DNA from: Neodontobutis hainanensis
Lineage: Eukaryota; Chordata; Actinopteri; Gobiiformes; Odontobutidae
DNA: 64,000 bases
Assembly: GCA_024349245.1 (NCBI GenBank)
Contig: JALDNG010000022.1
Span: 886,001-950,000 of the forward strand
Direction of reading: 5' to 3'
Shown piece after piece: positions 1 through 11,056 of this stretch. The notes beneath the pieces were generated by a model that did not search any database, was not told where the DNA came from, and worked only from the letters and a program-made list of their open reading frames with translations. Both the position numbers and the translations under genes were made by a program. How positions within the stretch are numbered: position 1 is the stretch's first letter; each line of letters starts with the position of its first letter.

Positions 1-2240
1 AAACACTGAAGTCAGCTGATTGGACGAGAGATATGAAACAGATTATGCTCGGTTCTTGTGTTAAACTTCACATTCCAACAGAAAACATGGAAAATGTTTT
101 TTTCCAAAAGACAAGTTCAAGTTAGACAATGTATTACTTGGTGCTTACTGAAGCTGTTACTGACGTACAATGTTTAGTTTTCCATCTAAAGAGAAATTAT
201 GGAAAATGAGAGAAAAAGTAAATGATCCTGGAATTTTTCTTATGGTCTTAAAAAATAACTTCACAAAATGGATGGCACCTTTTTTGACATAAATTAAAAA
301 CTAAATGGGTTCTGTTTGAATATGATGTTCATTGTTCTGTGCATTCTTTATGATGGTCCTCTCTTTTGGCACCGTTTTTCTAGTTCTATTTGTTTGTTCC
401 ATTTCGTGCAATTGCTTAGTTTGTTAACTAGTTCTTATAGGTAGTTCTTTTTACTTGGATCAAGTGGACAATAATTTCTGTAAAAATAACTTAACATTTT
501 TCTTTGTTCATTTCAATGCATGCCAAAATAATGACTGAACAAAGACCACAGACAAGATATATGAAGCTTTAAAGAGATGCCGTGGCCCTACGGTTCAAAA
601 ACAGTGATAACATGTTTTCCTTCCTTTCCAAAAATCGAATATACTCCACTGCTTGGAGATTCAGCGCTCGTGTTGTTGTATCACACTCTTGGCCAGGTTT
701 GTCCTACTTTACATTTCTGATAAACTCTTAGAACAGAAGCATGTCAAATCACTTATCATCAATGCTCACCAATACATCCACGCAAGGTGCTATATGACTT
801 CCCCTTTGGCAAATGGTAAGCTCTGTCTCTAAGCAGCATAGCCAAACATAAAAGCAAAACAATGTTATCTCAGAGTCCTCACTGCTTTGATCCAGAATGC
901 ACCAGGACCATTAAGTAAGTTGTTAATTGTACTGTCTTCGCTCGACAGAAGGCTGTTGTCTAATTTGCTTTGGCTTTTGTTGGTTGTGCTTTACCCTGAG
1001 GCTATGTATTTGCATAATGAGCAATTGGAGAGCGAGCGAGGTATTGTCAAGCGGAGTGTGAAGAGGCGTGGCTGCGAATGAAGATGTGACTTTAGAAGCT
1101 CTGGTTGTAGCATGCCTTTCCTATTGTAGAGAACTCTTTAAAGCGTATGCCTTATTGTCAGTCTAAATTTTGTGACCATTAGATGTATTCCCAGTATACT
1201 GGATTGTAGGAACACTATTTTAATGCATAATTGTGAGTTGTTTCTGTGTACAGTACATAAAGAGGTATATTGGGGTTGTGGATGGAACTTAAATGTAAGT
1301 TTAAGTTAGGATGTAGGTTACTTCTACACCTTGTTAAATTACACCAATTAAGCAAAGTCACATCCCATTATTTCCAGAAAATATATAAATATATATAAAT
1401 AAGTTATATCTTTCAAAAGTAGACCCAAAAAACAGTTTTTTTCACTTGTTATTTATTTTATTAATTTTTTCCTTCTAAGTTTGTTCTTTGCTACAACTGT
1501 TGTGTCATTTCTGTAAAACACATTCGGTACAAGATTTTGGACATTTGTAGCAAACTATGTTAAATAACCATATAAAATAAACCTGTCATAGATGTTATAT
1601 GTGAACAAACATATCCTAATGACTTGCCTTAAGCTCTGTTTGCAACACAAACTTGACCAGACTCAAATTCCTTCCCTGCTTTCTCTCTTTTCTAAATACA
1701 AGATTACCACTTAAAGTTGTCATTGCACAACAGGGGCGTATCCCAAACCAGCTGGAGCTCATATATGAGCGTAGTGGCTATTTGATGTTGTCACAGTTTG
1801 AAACTGATTTTTGTCATAAAATGCCACAAAATAAATGCTGTAAACTAGATTATTTAACATATGTCCTTGCAATGTAATGATACTTATTCTTTCATCTTGT
1901 GACATTTCTGGAAAACATTGCCGTAGCAGCAATTTATATCCTCATTTGGGTATCACTAGGTACCACTAGGGTTGTTCAGTTAATGACAGCAGTACTTGGT
2001 ATTCATCGATTTTGGAACATCTTCTTGGACATTCTTGTTTGACTTCCTCCAATACTGACATATGAGTCAGTGAGTGTGTGTCCCAGTACTTTTAGGAAAT
2101 ATTTTAGGCAAGGCAGTATTATTTATATTGCAGTTTACATTGTTAATAAATGTATCTGTTTTGACAAGTCAACTCAATTTTAAGCTCCAGTGTTTTTGAA
2201 AAAGTGGTATCAAGACATCCCTAAATACCACACTTTACAA
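1..2240. other. No recognised gene
   Basis: AT-rich DNA with stop codons in every frame and no reading frame above 75 codons. No transposase, reverse transcriptase or tRNA-like head was seen. A short TA-rich run lies near 1382-1405. Unrecognised degraded repeats cannot be excluded. Confidence 0.5.
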
Positions 2241-2444
2241 ATACATTTACATTTATTCATTTAGCAGACACTTTTATCCAAAGCAACTTACATTGTTAAA
2301 CAGTAATTACCAGTGTCACAGCCACTGGAGGCAAGGTGGGTTAAGTGTCTTGCCCAAGGACACAACGACAGTATGAACTGTGGGGAGAGTGGGAATTGAA
2401 CCAACTACCTTCCGGTTGAAAGACAACTGAGCTACTACCGCCCC
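2241..2444 (-). repeat. tRNA-headed SINE, minus strand, long-tailed form
   Basis: Read on the minus strand, it begins at 2444 with a tRNA-like head: GGGGCGGTAGTAGCTCAG contains an A-box-like TAGCTCAGTTG, and GGTTCAATTCC near 2400 is a B box. A core follows with TGTCCTTGGGCAAGACAC, then a tail with GCTTTGGATAAAAGTGTCTG that is abundant in fish genomes. The same head and core recur at 26893 and 61970 with other tails. It would be transcribed by RNA polymerase III if active. The family name is not assigned from sequence alone. Confidence 0.75.
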
Positions 2445-3290
2445 TTTTAGTTAGCTTTGCCCACAATATCTATTCTTTAAACCCCATTTTATTGAATCTA
2501 AATGCACAGTAAAAATTGCTACAAGTTAATACAGGACATGGTCTGCACGTGTGTCTGCCTCCAGTGACAGTGTTAGATCATCCACACTCGACAGGTCAGT
2601 TTAATAGGGACATTTAGAGCGGTAAATGGCTAATGTATACCTCATTGCACTGTTCTGAGACATCTGCGGGCCACAAAAATGATAAGATAAATGTGTACTT
2701 TATGTTGTGATAATTTAAACATGTTTGAATTCTCTGGCATAAAGAGGCCTTTGTGATGCATTGGTCCCGGTTTAAGGCTCCCACAGACTTCCTAAGGCAG
2801 TCACTGTTCCATGAAGACTGTGGTTTGAGAGTTCTATCAAAATTGTATTATTTGAAAAAAGTACACCTGCTTTGAGCACCTGTGAAACAAGGCAAACAAT
2901 CCAACAGTTGTACAAAAGATTTCTCGGGCAAATATCTGACAGTGAATCCTGCTGCAGTTGTAGTATAACACGCCGCTCGGACTTAATGAATTAGTAATAG
3001 GTCGGTCAATAACAAGCCGGTTCAATGAGCTGCTCATTTAGGTGAACAATGGGATCCGGCTCCTGTCCACAATCCATTTAATTTAATTCATTTATTTTTG
3101 TAAGGCAGAATGATATTAGGATCTTGCCGCTACAGGTGCTTCCTGCAGTGAGTCGACTGAATGTCACATGCTGCTGTGTAACCAATGACAGTAAATACTA
3201 TGGACAACTTCCGCCCATTGGTTCCCTAGTCATCAATATTGTTGTTACGACAGGGAAATTAAAAGGCGGTTACATCTGGGCTTTTGTAAA
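2445..3290. other. No recognised gene
   Basis: The longest frames here are under 70 codons and resemble nothing I know. The block just left of 3291 may belong to the repeat starting there, because the other copies of that repeat differ in length on that side. Confidence 0.45.
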
Positions 3291-3405
3291 CTTTGTACCA
3301 GGCTGTAAACATGATTTTTACACTTGTTAAGTCGCCATTGGATTTCTCCTTATTTTCCACTTTTGGAGCTGGCCTCTGGTGGACGGTGGTATATTGCTGT
3401 ATAGC
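3291..3405 (+). repeat. Interspersed repeat family A, copy 1
   Basis: One of four copies in the window (others at 31588 minus, 32441 plus, 44757 plus). The shared core runs from ACCAGGCTGTAAACATGATT through a variable spacer to CTCTGGTGGAC and TATATTGCTGTAT. No coding capacity. It carries a CTCF-like core in reverse orientation at 3369-3382, with one mismatch to the usual consensus. I cannot tell whether the family is a MITE or a SINE fragment. Confidence 0.7.
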
Positions 3406-3677
3406 AGTGCCCTTACTCGAGGACCTTTTAAGGGGTTCCATAAAAGAGGCTTATGTGTAACCAATCATGTGAGAATAGACATTGATCGTACCATTAAGTA
3501 GAGAAGGCCAGGGTGCACTAATACACAACAGGACGGAGGGAGAGGAGAAGAAGAGAGGAGTGCGTGACTATGTACGTGAGTGACAGCAGGAAAAGAAAAG
3601 ATGGTTGGAATCCCTGTAGATCAGGAGTGCTCACACTTTTTCGATATACCAATACTACCTTTGCAATCGACTGGTAG

Positions 3678-3685
3678 ATCGTGAT
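3678..3685. repeat. Target site duplication of the hAT element, left
   Basis: ATCGTGAT at 3678-3685 is repeated exactly at 6703-6710, immediately outside the inverted repeats. Eight bases is the target duplication length of hAT transposons. Confidence 0.9.
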
Positions 3686-3770
3686 TAGGCCTGGGACGGT
3701 TACCGCATTACCGCAATACCGCGGTCACGTGATGCCTACCGCGGGTCTAAACCTGTAACCGTCATCACCG
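3686..3770. repeat. Left subterminal CCGC-rich repeats of the hAT element
   Basis: ATTACCGC, AATACCGCGG, CTACCGCGG, TAACCG and TCACCGC follow one another in about 80 bases. The right end has TACCGCAATACCGCGG near 6634-6649 and AACCGCAATA near 6665. In hAT elements such clusters are usual transposase binding sites; that role is inferred here. Confidence 0.65.
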
Positions 3771-4150
3771 CACAAAAAAAAATAAAAAATTTTGGCCTGC
3801 ACATCTGAATGCCTTAGGCAGAAGTCAAATGAGCCATTTTAATCTAGATTAATTCCAAGATTACAGTGAGATTAATCTAGATAAAAAAAATGTATCTATG
3901 TATGCACCTCTAATAGGCTAATAGCATTCCATTTGTATTAACTATTAGGCCTAGAGTACCTGTGTAATGTCTTGTAGCCTATATACTGAATTTCATTAAA
4001 TTTTACTAAATCTTGACCCATGAGAAAGTCAAAAAAGCAGGAGCTCAGTTTTTAATTGCACATGCTTATTCTGCTTAACACAATTCTCTCACGTGGTTGC
4101 GGCATTGTGCAGCCAACAATTGCGCATTTAAGTTACTATTCCATCGAAAC

Positions 4151-6598
4151 ATGGCAGAGAGGGCTAACTTGGTGGCAAAGCCAAATGTCACGTCGCCAAT
4201 ATGGGCACATTTTGGCTTTGAACCTGATGAAAAAGGACTTCCAGGCAATTTTAATGAGCCAATGTGTAGAATTTGCTACAAAAAGATTCCGGTATCACGT
4301 TCAAATACGTCCAACCTGAGGACACATCTTCGAATCCATCATCCGGCAACATTTGCTGCCCTTGGAAGCAACACAAGTGCTTCGTCTGAAGATCGCCCAC
4401 ACCCTCAGGCCAGGGACGACAGCTGGGCATCGCAGACTCGTTTGCTAAAGGGACTAAGTACCAACCCGACAGCCATCAATGGCGAACCCTGACGGATAGT
4501 GTGACTTGCCTCTTAGTGGAGGAAAAGTTGCAATTTAACTTGGTCGAAAAGCCAGCCTTTAAGGCGATGCTACAGGCCTTCGACAAACAATATGTCCCCC
4601 CTGACAGAAAATACTTTTCAAAAAAGGCAGTACCAGAGAAGTATATTAAAATGAAGGACAGTTTGACACGCGAGTTAAAGGACGCTGACCATTTTTCTAT
4701 CACAACAGATATGTGGTCAAGCGTTAATATGATGCCCTTTATGAGCGTGACAATTCATTACCTTAACACCAACTGGGAGCTGAAGTCAAGGTGTTTGGAG
4801 ACATCCTTCATGCCAGAAAGTCATACAAGTGATAACCTCTCCGAGGCTCTGCGATCAGCTCTTAAAGAATGGTCTCTGGATGAGAAGAGGTTGGCTTGTG
4901 TCACAAGTGATAACGGAGCAAACATTGTGGCTGCGGTGAGAAAACTTGGATGGGGATGGCTACCATGCTTCGACCACAACCTCCATTTAGCCGTCACTAA
5001 CTCCATGAGCGCAGAAAAGAACGCACTGCCGGGCCATGGGTTTGTGTCGAATGCTTGTGAACGCTTTCTCCCATAGCTGGCAAAAGAAACAACGGCTTCA
5101 GAAAGAACAAACTGAGCTGGACCTGCCTCAGCACTCCTTAGTACTGGTAAGTTTAAACTCTCTTCCAACTCTGTTTTTGGAGAGATTGACTACAGGCCTG
5201 CGAATTAATTCAATATAATTAATAAATAATCTATTGTACGCAATTAAACATTTAAGTATGTGATTCAGAAATTCCATTTTCATTATGAGGCCATCGAAAA
5301 AGATATCCAGGATTACAATCACAGCAGTGTGTGACACTTTGTTAAATTAAATAACATTCGTTAAATTATAGCCTTGAACCACACTGAGACCAAAGCGCAC
5401 ACGAGATATAGGCTAAATAAATATAAATCTGTAAAAATATATAATATAAATAATATTTATATATATATTATAGATTTTTACGTATTTATATTAATTTAGC
5501 CTACATGTCTACATATTTATAATACTCTTAGCCTTTGTTAAATAGCCTTCATTAACCACTGAGACAAAAAAGCGCACACGTAATATCTATATAAATATTA
5601 ATATAGCTATATATATAACATATATGTAATATAAAATATAAATCATATTTAATATAATTCATATATTATATAAGTAATATGAAAATATGTAAATTTAAAT
5701 GTGTGCATGTTAAAGCAAAGTCTATCCTAAATGTGTTTTAATTTGTTCACAGGATTGCCCCACCAGGTGGGGAACAAAGGAAAAAATGATAGCGCGCATT
5801 CTTGAACAAGGCCCTGCCATTCGGAGGGTTCTGGATGACCGGCGCACACAACACCTAATTCCGACGTGGCAGGACATGGAGGTCATGGAATCGGTGAATG
5901 CAGCCCTGAAAAAAGTGGCCGATTTCACGGATGCACTGTCTTCTGAGCGAGCAGTCACTGCATCCTCTTTGAAACCGGTGCTGCAGCTAGTCACCGAGGA
6001 TCTGCTGATCCCTGCTGAGGAGGACACCCAATTGACGCGCAACCTAAAAGAAAAAATGTCTGCCGTTTTAATGGAAAAATACAGTGCACCCTCAACTCAA
6101 CAGCTATTGGCAAAGACCGCGTTTGTCGACTCTAGGTATAAGAACGTTGACATTTCTGACGAGGTGAAGGATGAGCTCATGGAGGAGATGATGAATGTCC
6201 CCGAAGAGCAGCGTGATGACGGTGATGGAAAGGGAGCAAGTGCACCCAACCCTCCCAAAAAACTGAATCTGGTGGACTTACTTGGGAAAAAAAAAGAGAA
6301 AACATCTATTCCGATCCCCAAGAGAATTTGTGTAGACACAGAGATCAGAAGGTATTTGCAGGAGGAAACCCTGGATTGCCACGCAGACCCTCTTGTCTGG
6401 TGGCGGGACAATAGTGTCCGATTCCCTCTGCTTTCCAAAGTAGCCCGAAAATATATGACCATTTGCGTTACAAGCATTCCCTCAGAACGTGTGTTCAGTG
6501 CTGCAGGTAACGTTGTTACGTCTTTCAGGGCCTCCCTTAAACCTGACAAAATGAACATGCTAGTTTTTCTAGCAAAAAATATGAAGGCTGGGATGTAA
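4151..6598 (+). pseudogene. hAT transposase with BED zinc finger, two frameshifts, one intron
   Basis: DNA transposase of the Ac/ZBED1-like hAT group. I start it at 4151: this ATG has A at -3 and G at +4, and sits just ahead of the BED finger, although an in-frame ATG lies at 4097. The finger shows Cys39, Cys42, His59 and His64 with Trp18 ahead. Reading is lost near 4415-4440 and resumes in the frame of 4501 (the previous frame stops at 4490). First catalytic Asp is in SITTDMWSS (codon 4708), second in CVTSDNGAN (4909). A second frameshift lies near 5005-5030, before GLCRMLVNAFSHSW. Exon 1 ends at 5146 and exon 2 (5753-6598) opens with CPTRWGT. The C-terminus has PSERVFSAAG of the hAT dimerisation domain. 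Either shift could also be an assembly error. Confidence 0.9.
5147..5752 (+). other. Phase-0 intron in the hAT transposase gene
   Basis: Donor CTG/GTAAGT at 5146/5147 and acceptor TTTGTTCACAG ending at 5752. Joining the flanks keeps the frame (Leu then Asp-Cys-Pro-Thr-Arg-Trp) and restores the conserved CPTRW block of hAT transposases. The interior is extremely AT-rich, with TATA-type runs around 5440-5690, and has stops in all frames. Confidence 0.85.
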
Positions 6599-6730
6599 AC
6601 CATGTGAAATAATAAATGTTAAAGTTAAAGTTTACCGCAATACCGCGGGAATTTATTGCTTTTCAACCGCAATAAGGAAAAATCAATACCGTCCCAGGCC
6701 TAATCGTGATCGACGTATTGAGCATCCCTG

Positions 6731-8344
6731 CCGTAGACTGTATACACTGGCAGCTGGTGACACAAAAGGGGAATGTATTTAAAAAAAATATCAATCACAC
6801 TGTAAAAAAACACACATAACAAGTGCTCTTCTTTCTTATTCTGCATATTACTCAATTACTTTTTGATTAAAAGTCTGTATTTGTGTCTGTATTAGAGTCA
6901 GTCTTAAGTCTGTTAAGCATTGGTTATGCCGCAATGTGCTCTTCAGTGCCTCCTTTTATTACAAATAAGGACTGAGGGAATTTAGCCACTGAAGTTTTCC
7001 CCGAACCGCTGTAGCAATATTCAGACAAATGTGTGGTAGATATAGACGTGATTACAGGCAGGTGGGTCATCCAGTCACTGATTATATATATATATAAAAA
7101 AACGACAGACTACTGAATATCAGAGGAGCACAAAAAAGTAGCTTTAGTTCAGAGATGACCTGTTATTTTTTTTAATTTTGCCAAAAATAAATGTAATTTG
7201 TCTTTGATAAACTGGTGTAAGTTCACAATTAAAACTGGTCTAACATAAAGAGAACCTAGCCGTCTTTGACACTCTGTGCACTACACCTGGTTAAAGCCCA
7301 GGAGACGGTGCTGCTGGTCAGCTTCGCATTTATCACTGCACTGGTCTCAAAACAGCACACGATTTTCAGGAACAAAGCCCAGCTGTAAGGTGGCTGGTAC
7401 CGCTCCTATTACAGGACTTTGCCTGCTACAGCAGCTTAATAGCGGGACAGTTTACCCCGCTGGTCTCTTTCGCTGCCTCAGCTTAACTCCATCCTCTATC
7501 CTGGGACATCACCTGCAGAGGGCCAGATGGTCTCTCTCCTCCCACCGGGACTGCTTCACTCACATGCAGCAGAGTAACACAGTTTCCAACATCCTATACA
7601 CTAACACTGTCATACATCCCAGCTAAATACTGTTGTGTGTCTATTTTTCTTCTTTTTGAGCAAAATATTTGAAAAAAGTGTTTGTCCTGATTATTTGATA
7701 AACATGTTGTACCTTTAAGTTAACTAAAATTGTTTTTTTTTCTATTTTTTTTAAGAAAATAAAAGGGGAAACAATGTATATTAATAAACATTAAAACAAA
7801 TGTAATTGAGGGCCAGGATCAGACATTAATTCTGAATCAGTGAATACCTTATTAGAGATGCAAAACTAAGAAGTAAAATTTTAAATGCAAGTATGTCACA
7901 GTTGTTCTCCTTGTAATGGGTGCTCAAGTCCTGGCTTTGTCCTGTTTGAGCCTTCTTCTGCTTATGTTTAAATGTCTGCTGCATCTAGGTTTAATGATGA
8001 GGAGAATAATGATATGTCTTTACTGTTACAGGAATCTGAAAGAGGTTAAGATCATTTTATTGTCAGAACAAACTTTTTGCTCATCTCAATCTACAGTTTG
8101 GTTTCCCATTTCTTACTACAATCATTAACTACAAGGGGGTGTCGGGGATTTGGGAGGATTGAAAACCTGTTCCACATGAGAATCAGTTCAAAATTTTATG
8201 AACTATCGGTATTGTATGCCCTCCGAGTCCCAGCCATAAATACAGTCAACTCACAATGTCCCTCTTGTCCTTTATCGGGCACCATAGGCAATGGAAAAGA
8301 AGAAACTATTTAAATCTTGGCTTTATTTTCAGTTCTTGACTCAT
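6731..8344. other. No recognised gene
   Basis: AT-rich, with a short TA run at 7083-7098. A 116-codon open frame at 7276-7626 matches no family I recognise and is not supported by splice sites or a good start context. Nothing else identifiable. Confidence 0.45.
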
Positions 8345-8735
8345 AGTCATTATTATGAAAGGACAGTGTGACTCCTGATGTGAGTCGTTAAAGGCTCAGG
8401 TGAGTTGTTAGTGTCACTTTGCCATTCAGGTGTTGTTGTTGTTGTTCAAGAGCAGGGCTAGGCAAACTTAGGCCCGGGGGCCACATGCGACTTGTTGGGC
8501 TGTTAATTGTGGCCCGCCAAGTATTTACACTGCATTTATTTATTTTTTATTTATTTTCCTTCAATATTTTGCAGCAGTTAGTTGATTCCACTATAAGACA
8601 TGCTCCAAACGGTAAGTACCCTACTGTAGGGGCAAAATAAACATGTGTTTATTGAGCACAAGTGCCCTGTGTTGGCCTGGCCCTCTTTTCTTCAAGATGA
8701 CCTGAATGACTGAGAACCTTCACAGGCACTATGTA
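8345..8735 (+). repeat. Copy of the palindrome-associated repeat, interrupted by a MITE
   Basis: The left part (8345-8450) shares CTCCTGATGTGAGTCGTTAA and the GTT-rich stretch with 61900-61960. The right part (8689-8735) shares GATGACTGAGAACCTTCACA with 29580 and 62378. The two parts are separated by a 238-bp insertion (next entry). Removing it joins TTCAAG directly to ATGACCTG, as in the other copies. No protein coding. Confidence 0.65.
8451..8688. mobile_element. Short hAT-type MITE
   Basis: Starts AGCAGGGCTAGGCAAAC and ends with the loosely inverted GGCCTGGCCCTCTTT. The first 70 bases, with GGCCCGGGGGCCACATGCGA and TGGCCCGCC, look like the common fish hAT terminus of CAGGGGTGGGCAAACT type. 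Flanking 8-mers TGTTCAAG (8443-8450) and TCTTCAAG (8689-8696) match at 7 of 8 positions. No transposase remains. Confidence 0.6.
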
Positions 8736-10148
8736 TAAATATTCTTGTAATAGCCATTTTAGATGATGGCAGGGACAGGCAGAATAAAAGCATTATCCCC
8801 CAGTCAGCCGGCTGCTCGACTACAAGAGAGGAAAGGTAAACGCCTTTCACACTCGCTGCTCTGGGAGGAAAACAAAATGAGGTGAAGGTAAACAAGTGAC
8901 ATTGAGCAGTAAACTCACCTGTAGAACAACCAGATTTTTAGTATGTGGTTTAATGTTTAATAAACAGCGTGTTTAAGTTATTTAACATACTCAAATGAAA
9001 GTGTTAAAACAAATAAAAAACATATATAAGCGTATATGACTACTTTTTTCCACTTTCCAAAATCATATCTATTTCCCATCCCTACTAATGACCTATATTC
9101 ACAAACAAAACTCCCTATTCTGGTGTAGGACATTAGTATTTCCTTTGGCCTAGCATGTCCCACATCTCAACACCTCATTAATATTGCATAATCTTGTTAG
9201 TGCCTCCTGCCTCTTCTTAACCCCTTCCCCACCCCTGACCGCTGATCTCTATGTCGACACGAGCTGGAAGGTGCATTTGAAAGTCAACTTGCATCTCACG
9301 CTCGTGCCAGTCTCATACCGCACTGGCCGACTCAGGATAGGCTCATATCCATCCCCGGATTATCCCCCTTCCAGAAAATCATTATAGCAAGGTGTCAAAA
9401 GCAATGAGATTAGCCCCTTCTTTTCCCCTCTCTGCTTTGGAAATGCCATTTTTACCTGTGACTTTTTTAAACAAATAAGCCGGCGGCACACATGAGTCGT
9501 TTCTTGACAGTTCTGAATGAGCTCCATAGTTCTTTAAGGCAGTGACAGAAGTTGGAGACCCCCAGTTTCAAACGCTACCAGGTCATTACCGAGACTGAAC
9601 TTGTTTATCAGTGAGTCACTTGACCCCTGGCCACATCTATATTGTGGCATTCAAAAATATTCTAATCTTTGTAGTAAGTCTGCTGAGGTGCGCTGAACTG
9701 GTAGAGGCCCGGCTCATTACAGGCGGCAGCCGGGGCAGCAGCATCGACACGCCGAGGTAATGAAGACCCTCTGAGGCCAAGGGAATGGTACAGTGGTGTG
9801 GGTGGAGAGAAGAACCGGTGGACTGTTTGGAAACCAAGGTCAAAAGTGGAATATTGTCAAGGCTGGTAATAAAAATGTCTTAAAACCGTAGTAGTGGTAT
9901 ATCTAGTATGTTTTGAGGAAAGTAAATTCCACAATTTAGATAACAACAGTGGCAAATAAATCTAAAAGGAGAGCAAACCCATTTAAGGTCACAGGATTCT
10001 TTTTACAAGACAACTAAAAAGACAAATTTTTTTCATAAAACCACAAATGTAATGGACTCAAACGCCTTATTTAATCATGTAAATTATCTGTATATATTTA
10101 TTTTCAATTTCTTCCCTAATCATAGTCAAATATATGGTTTTTACCCCC

Positions 10149-10150
<2 letters not shown>
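8736..10150. other. No recognised gene; one less AT-rich block
   Basis: No transposon protein. 9184-9620 is noticeably less AT-rich than its surroundings and shows no repeat family I know, so it may be single-copy DNA. No reading frame with splice signals was found. Confidence 0.4.

Positions 10151-10239
<89 letters not shown>
10151..10239 (+). repeat. (CA)n microsatellite, 89 bp
   Basis: Uninterrupted CA dinucleotide run of about 44 units, likely length-polymorphic. The open frame of 77 codons through it is just the His-Thr reading of the repeat. Confidence 0.98.
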
Positions 10240-10241
<2 letters not shown>

Positions 10242-10348
10242 AAAATGTTATTGTCTCTCTTTCAAGCCCAATTCATCTTGTGTAGACAATATTAGAAAAC
10301 ATTATTAGCCCACAGTGGAAACAGTAACAGTTTAAGTTTATGTAAAAG

Positions 10349-10915
10349 AGTTGTTCTCATAAGTTTGCATTTTTCAGAGAATATGATGATGATGACATGA
10401 TAACACAAAAACCTTTCTTTCACTCATAGTTAGTGGTTTGATGAAACCATTTATTGTCAAACAATTGTGTTTACTCTTTTTTAAATCATAATGAAAACAA
10501 AAACTACCCAAATGACCCTCATAAAAAGTTTACATACTCCAGTTCTTAATACTGTGTATTACCACCTTTAACATCAATGACAGCTTGTCTTTTGTGGTAG
10601 TTGTGGATGAGGCTTTATTTAAAAGGTAAAGCTGCCCATTCTTTTTGACAAAAAGCCTCCAGTTCCAGTAAATTCTTGGGTTGTCTTGCATGAACTGCAC
10701 GTTTGAGATCTCCCCAGAGTGGCTCAATGATACTGAGGTCAGGAGACTGAGGCCAGTCCAGAACCTTCACTTTATGCTGCTGTAGCCAATGACAGGTCGA
10801 CTTGGCCTTGTGCTTTGGATCGCTGTCATGTTGGAACGTCCAGTAACTATGAGTGAAAAAAGGTTTTTGTGTTATCATTTATATCCTCTAAAAAAATGGC
10901 CCAATAAAACTGTAA
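10349..10915 (-). mobile_element. Fold-back Tc1-type transposon derivative
   Basis: The plus-strand left end has AGTTGTTCTCATAAGTTTGC, typical of Tc1-type termini read outward. Then comes the 3' untranslated end and the C-terminal third of a minus-strand transposase. The other end (10846-10890) is an inverted copy of 10388-10432: both contain TAACTATGAGTGAAA and GGTTTTTGTGTTATCAT. So an inner piece of the inverted repeat is joined directly to the middle of the gene, and the N-terminal two thirds of the transposase are missing. The right outer end is too decayed to place exactly. Confidence 0.75.
10546..10842 (-). pseudogene. Tc1-type transposase, C-terminal fragment
   Basis: Minus-strand reading opens with WTFQHDSDPKHKAK, which holds the second catalytic Asp of the DDE triad. 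It continues to LDWPQSPDLSIIEPLW with the catalytic Glu. A premature stop lies at 10612-10614, after which the same frame goes on with SLIHNYHKRQAVIDVKGGN to the natural stop at 10546-10548. The DNA-binding half and the first catalytic Asp are absent. The 12 residues upstream of WTF come from the inverted repeat, not from the gene. Confidence 0.85.
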
Positions 10916-10975
10916 AACCAAATTCTGTAATACATTAAGTAAAGTTTAACATATTGTATTGTTTTTTTATTGTAT

Positions 10976-10983
<8 letters not shown>

Positions 10984-11052
<69 letters not shown>
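10984..11052. repeat. (TA)n microsatellite, about 69 bp
   Basis: Uninterrupted TA dinucleotide run directly after a short TG run. It lies about 70 bases beyond the Tc1 derivative. Long TA runs can extrude as cruciforms. Confidence 0.98.

Positions 11053-11056
<4 letters not shown>

Larger units (their letters stand above)
3686..6702 (+). mobile_element. hAT transposon (Ac/ZBED1-like), 3,017 bp, nearly complete
   Basis: Starts TAGGCCTGGGACGGT at 3686 and ends with its exact reverse complement at 6702. Flanks are the perfect 8-bp duplication ATCGTGAT. Both ends carry subterminal repeats of TACCGCAATACCGCGG type. Inside is one plus-strand transposase gene with a BED zinc finger, catalytic core and C-terminal hAT dimerisation domain. 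An AATAAA at 6611 follows the stop codon by about a dozen bases. The exact ends and duplication suggest a fairly recent arrival, but the gene already has two frameshifts, so this copy is not autonomous as read. Confidence 0.93.
3622..6730. mobile_element. 84-bp MITE-like repeat split by the hAT insertion
   Basis: The pieces 3622-3685 and 6711-6730 are the halves of a short repeat that existed before the large hAT element landed in it. Its ends are CAGGAGTGCTCACAC and, in reverse complement, CAGGGATGCTCAATAC, an imperfect terminal inverted repeat of hAT type. Flanking 8-mers CTGTAGAT (3614-3621) and CCGTAGAC (6731-6738) match at 6 of 8 positions, with both differences being transitions. This fits an old 8-bp target duplication. 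Confidence 0.6.

Noticed and set aside
2390..2444. Possible tRNA gene on the minus strand
   Set aside because: A and B boxes belong to a SINE head; no cloverleaf acceptor pairing, and the SINE core and tail follow.
4821..5168. 115-codon minus frame inside the hAT element
   Set aside because: Antisense shadow of the transposase; the plus strand has all the family motifs.
5440..5690. AT-rich stretch as a possible replication origin or matrix attachment site
   Set aside because: It is the interior of the transposon intron; AT-richness alone is no evidence.
6097..6603. 168-codon minus frame inside the hAT element
   Set aside because: Antisense shadow of exon 2, which encodes the dimerisation domain.
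7276..7626. 116-codon plus frame
   Set aside because: No family resemblance, no splice signals, low-quality start; kept only as a mention in the gap entry.
10052..10285. 77-codon His-Thr frame
   Set aside because: Reading through the (CA)n microsatellite.
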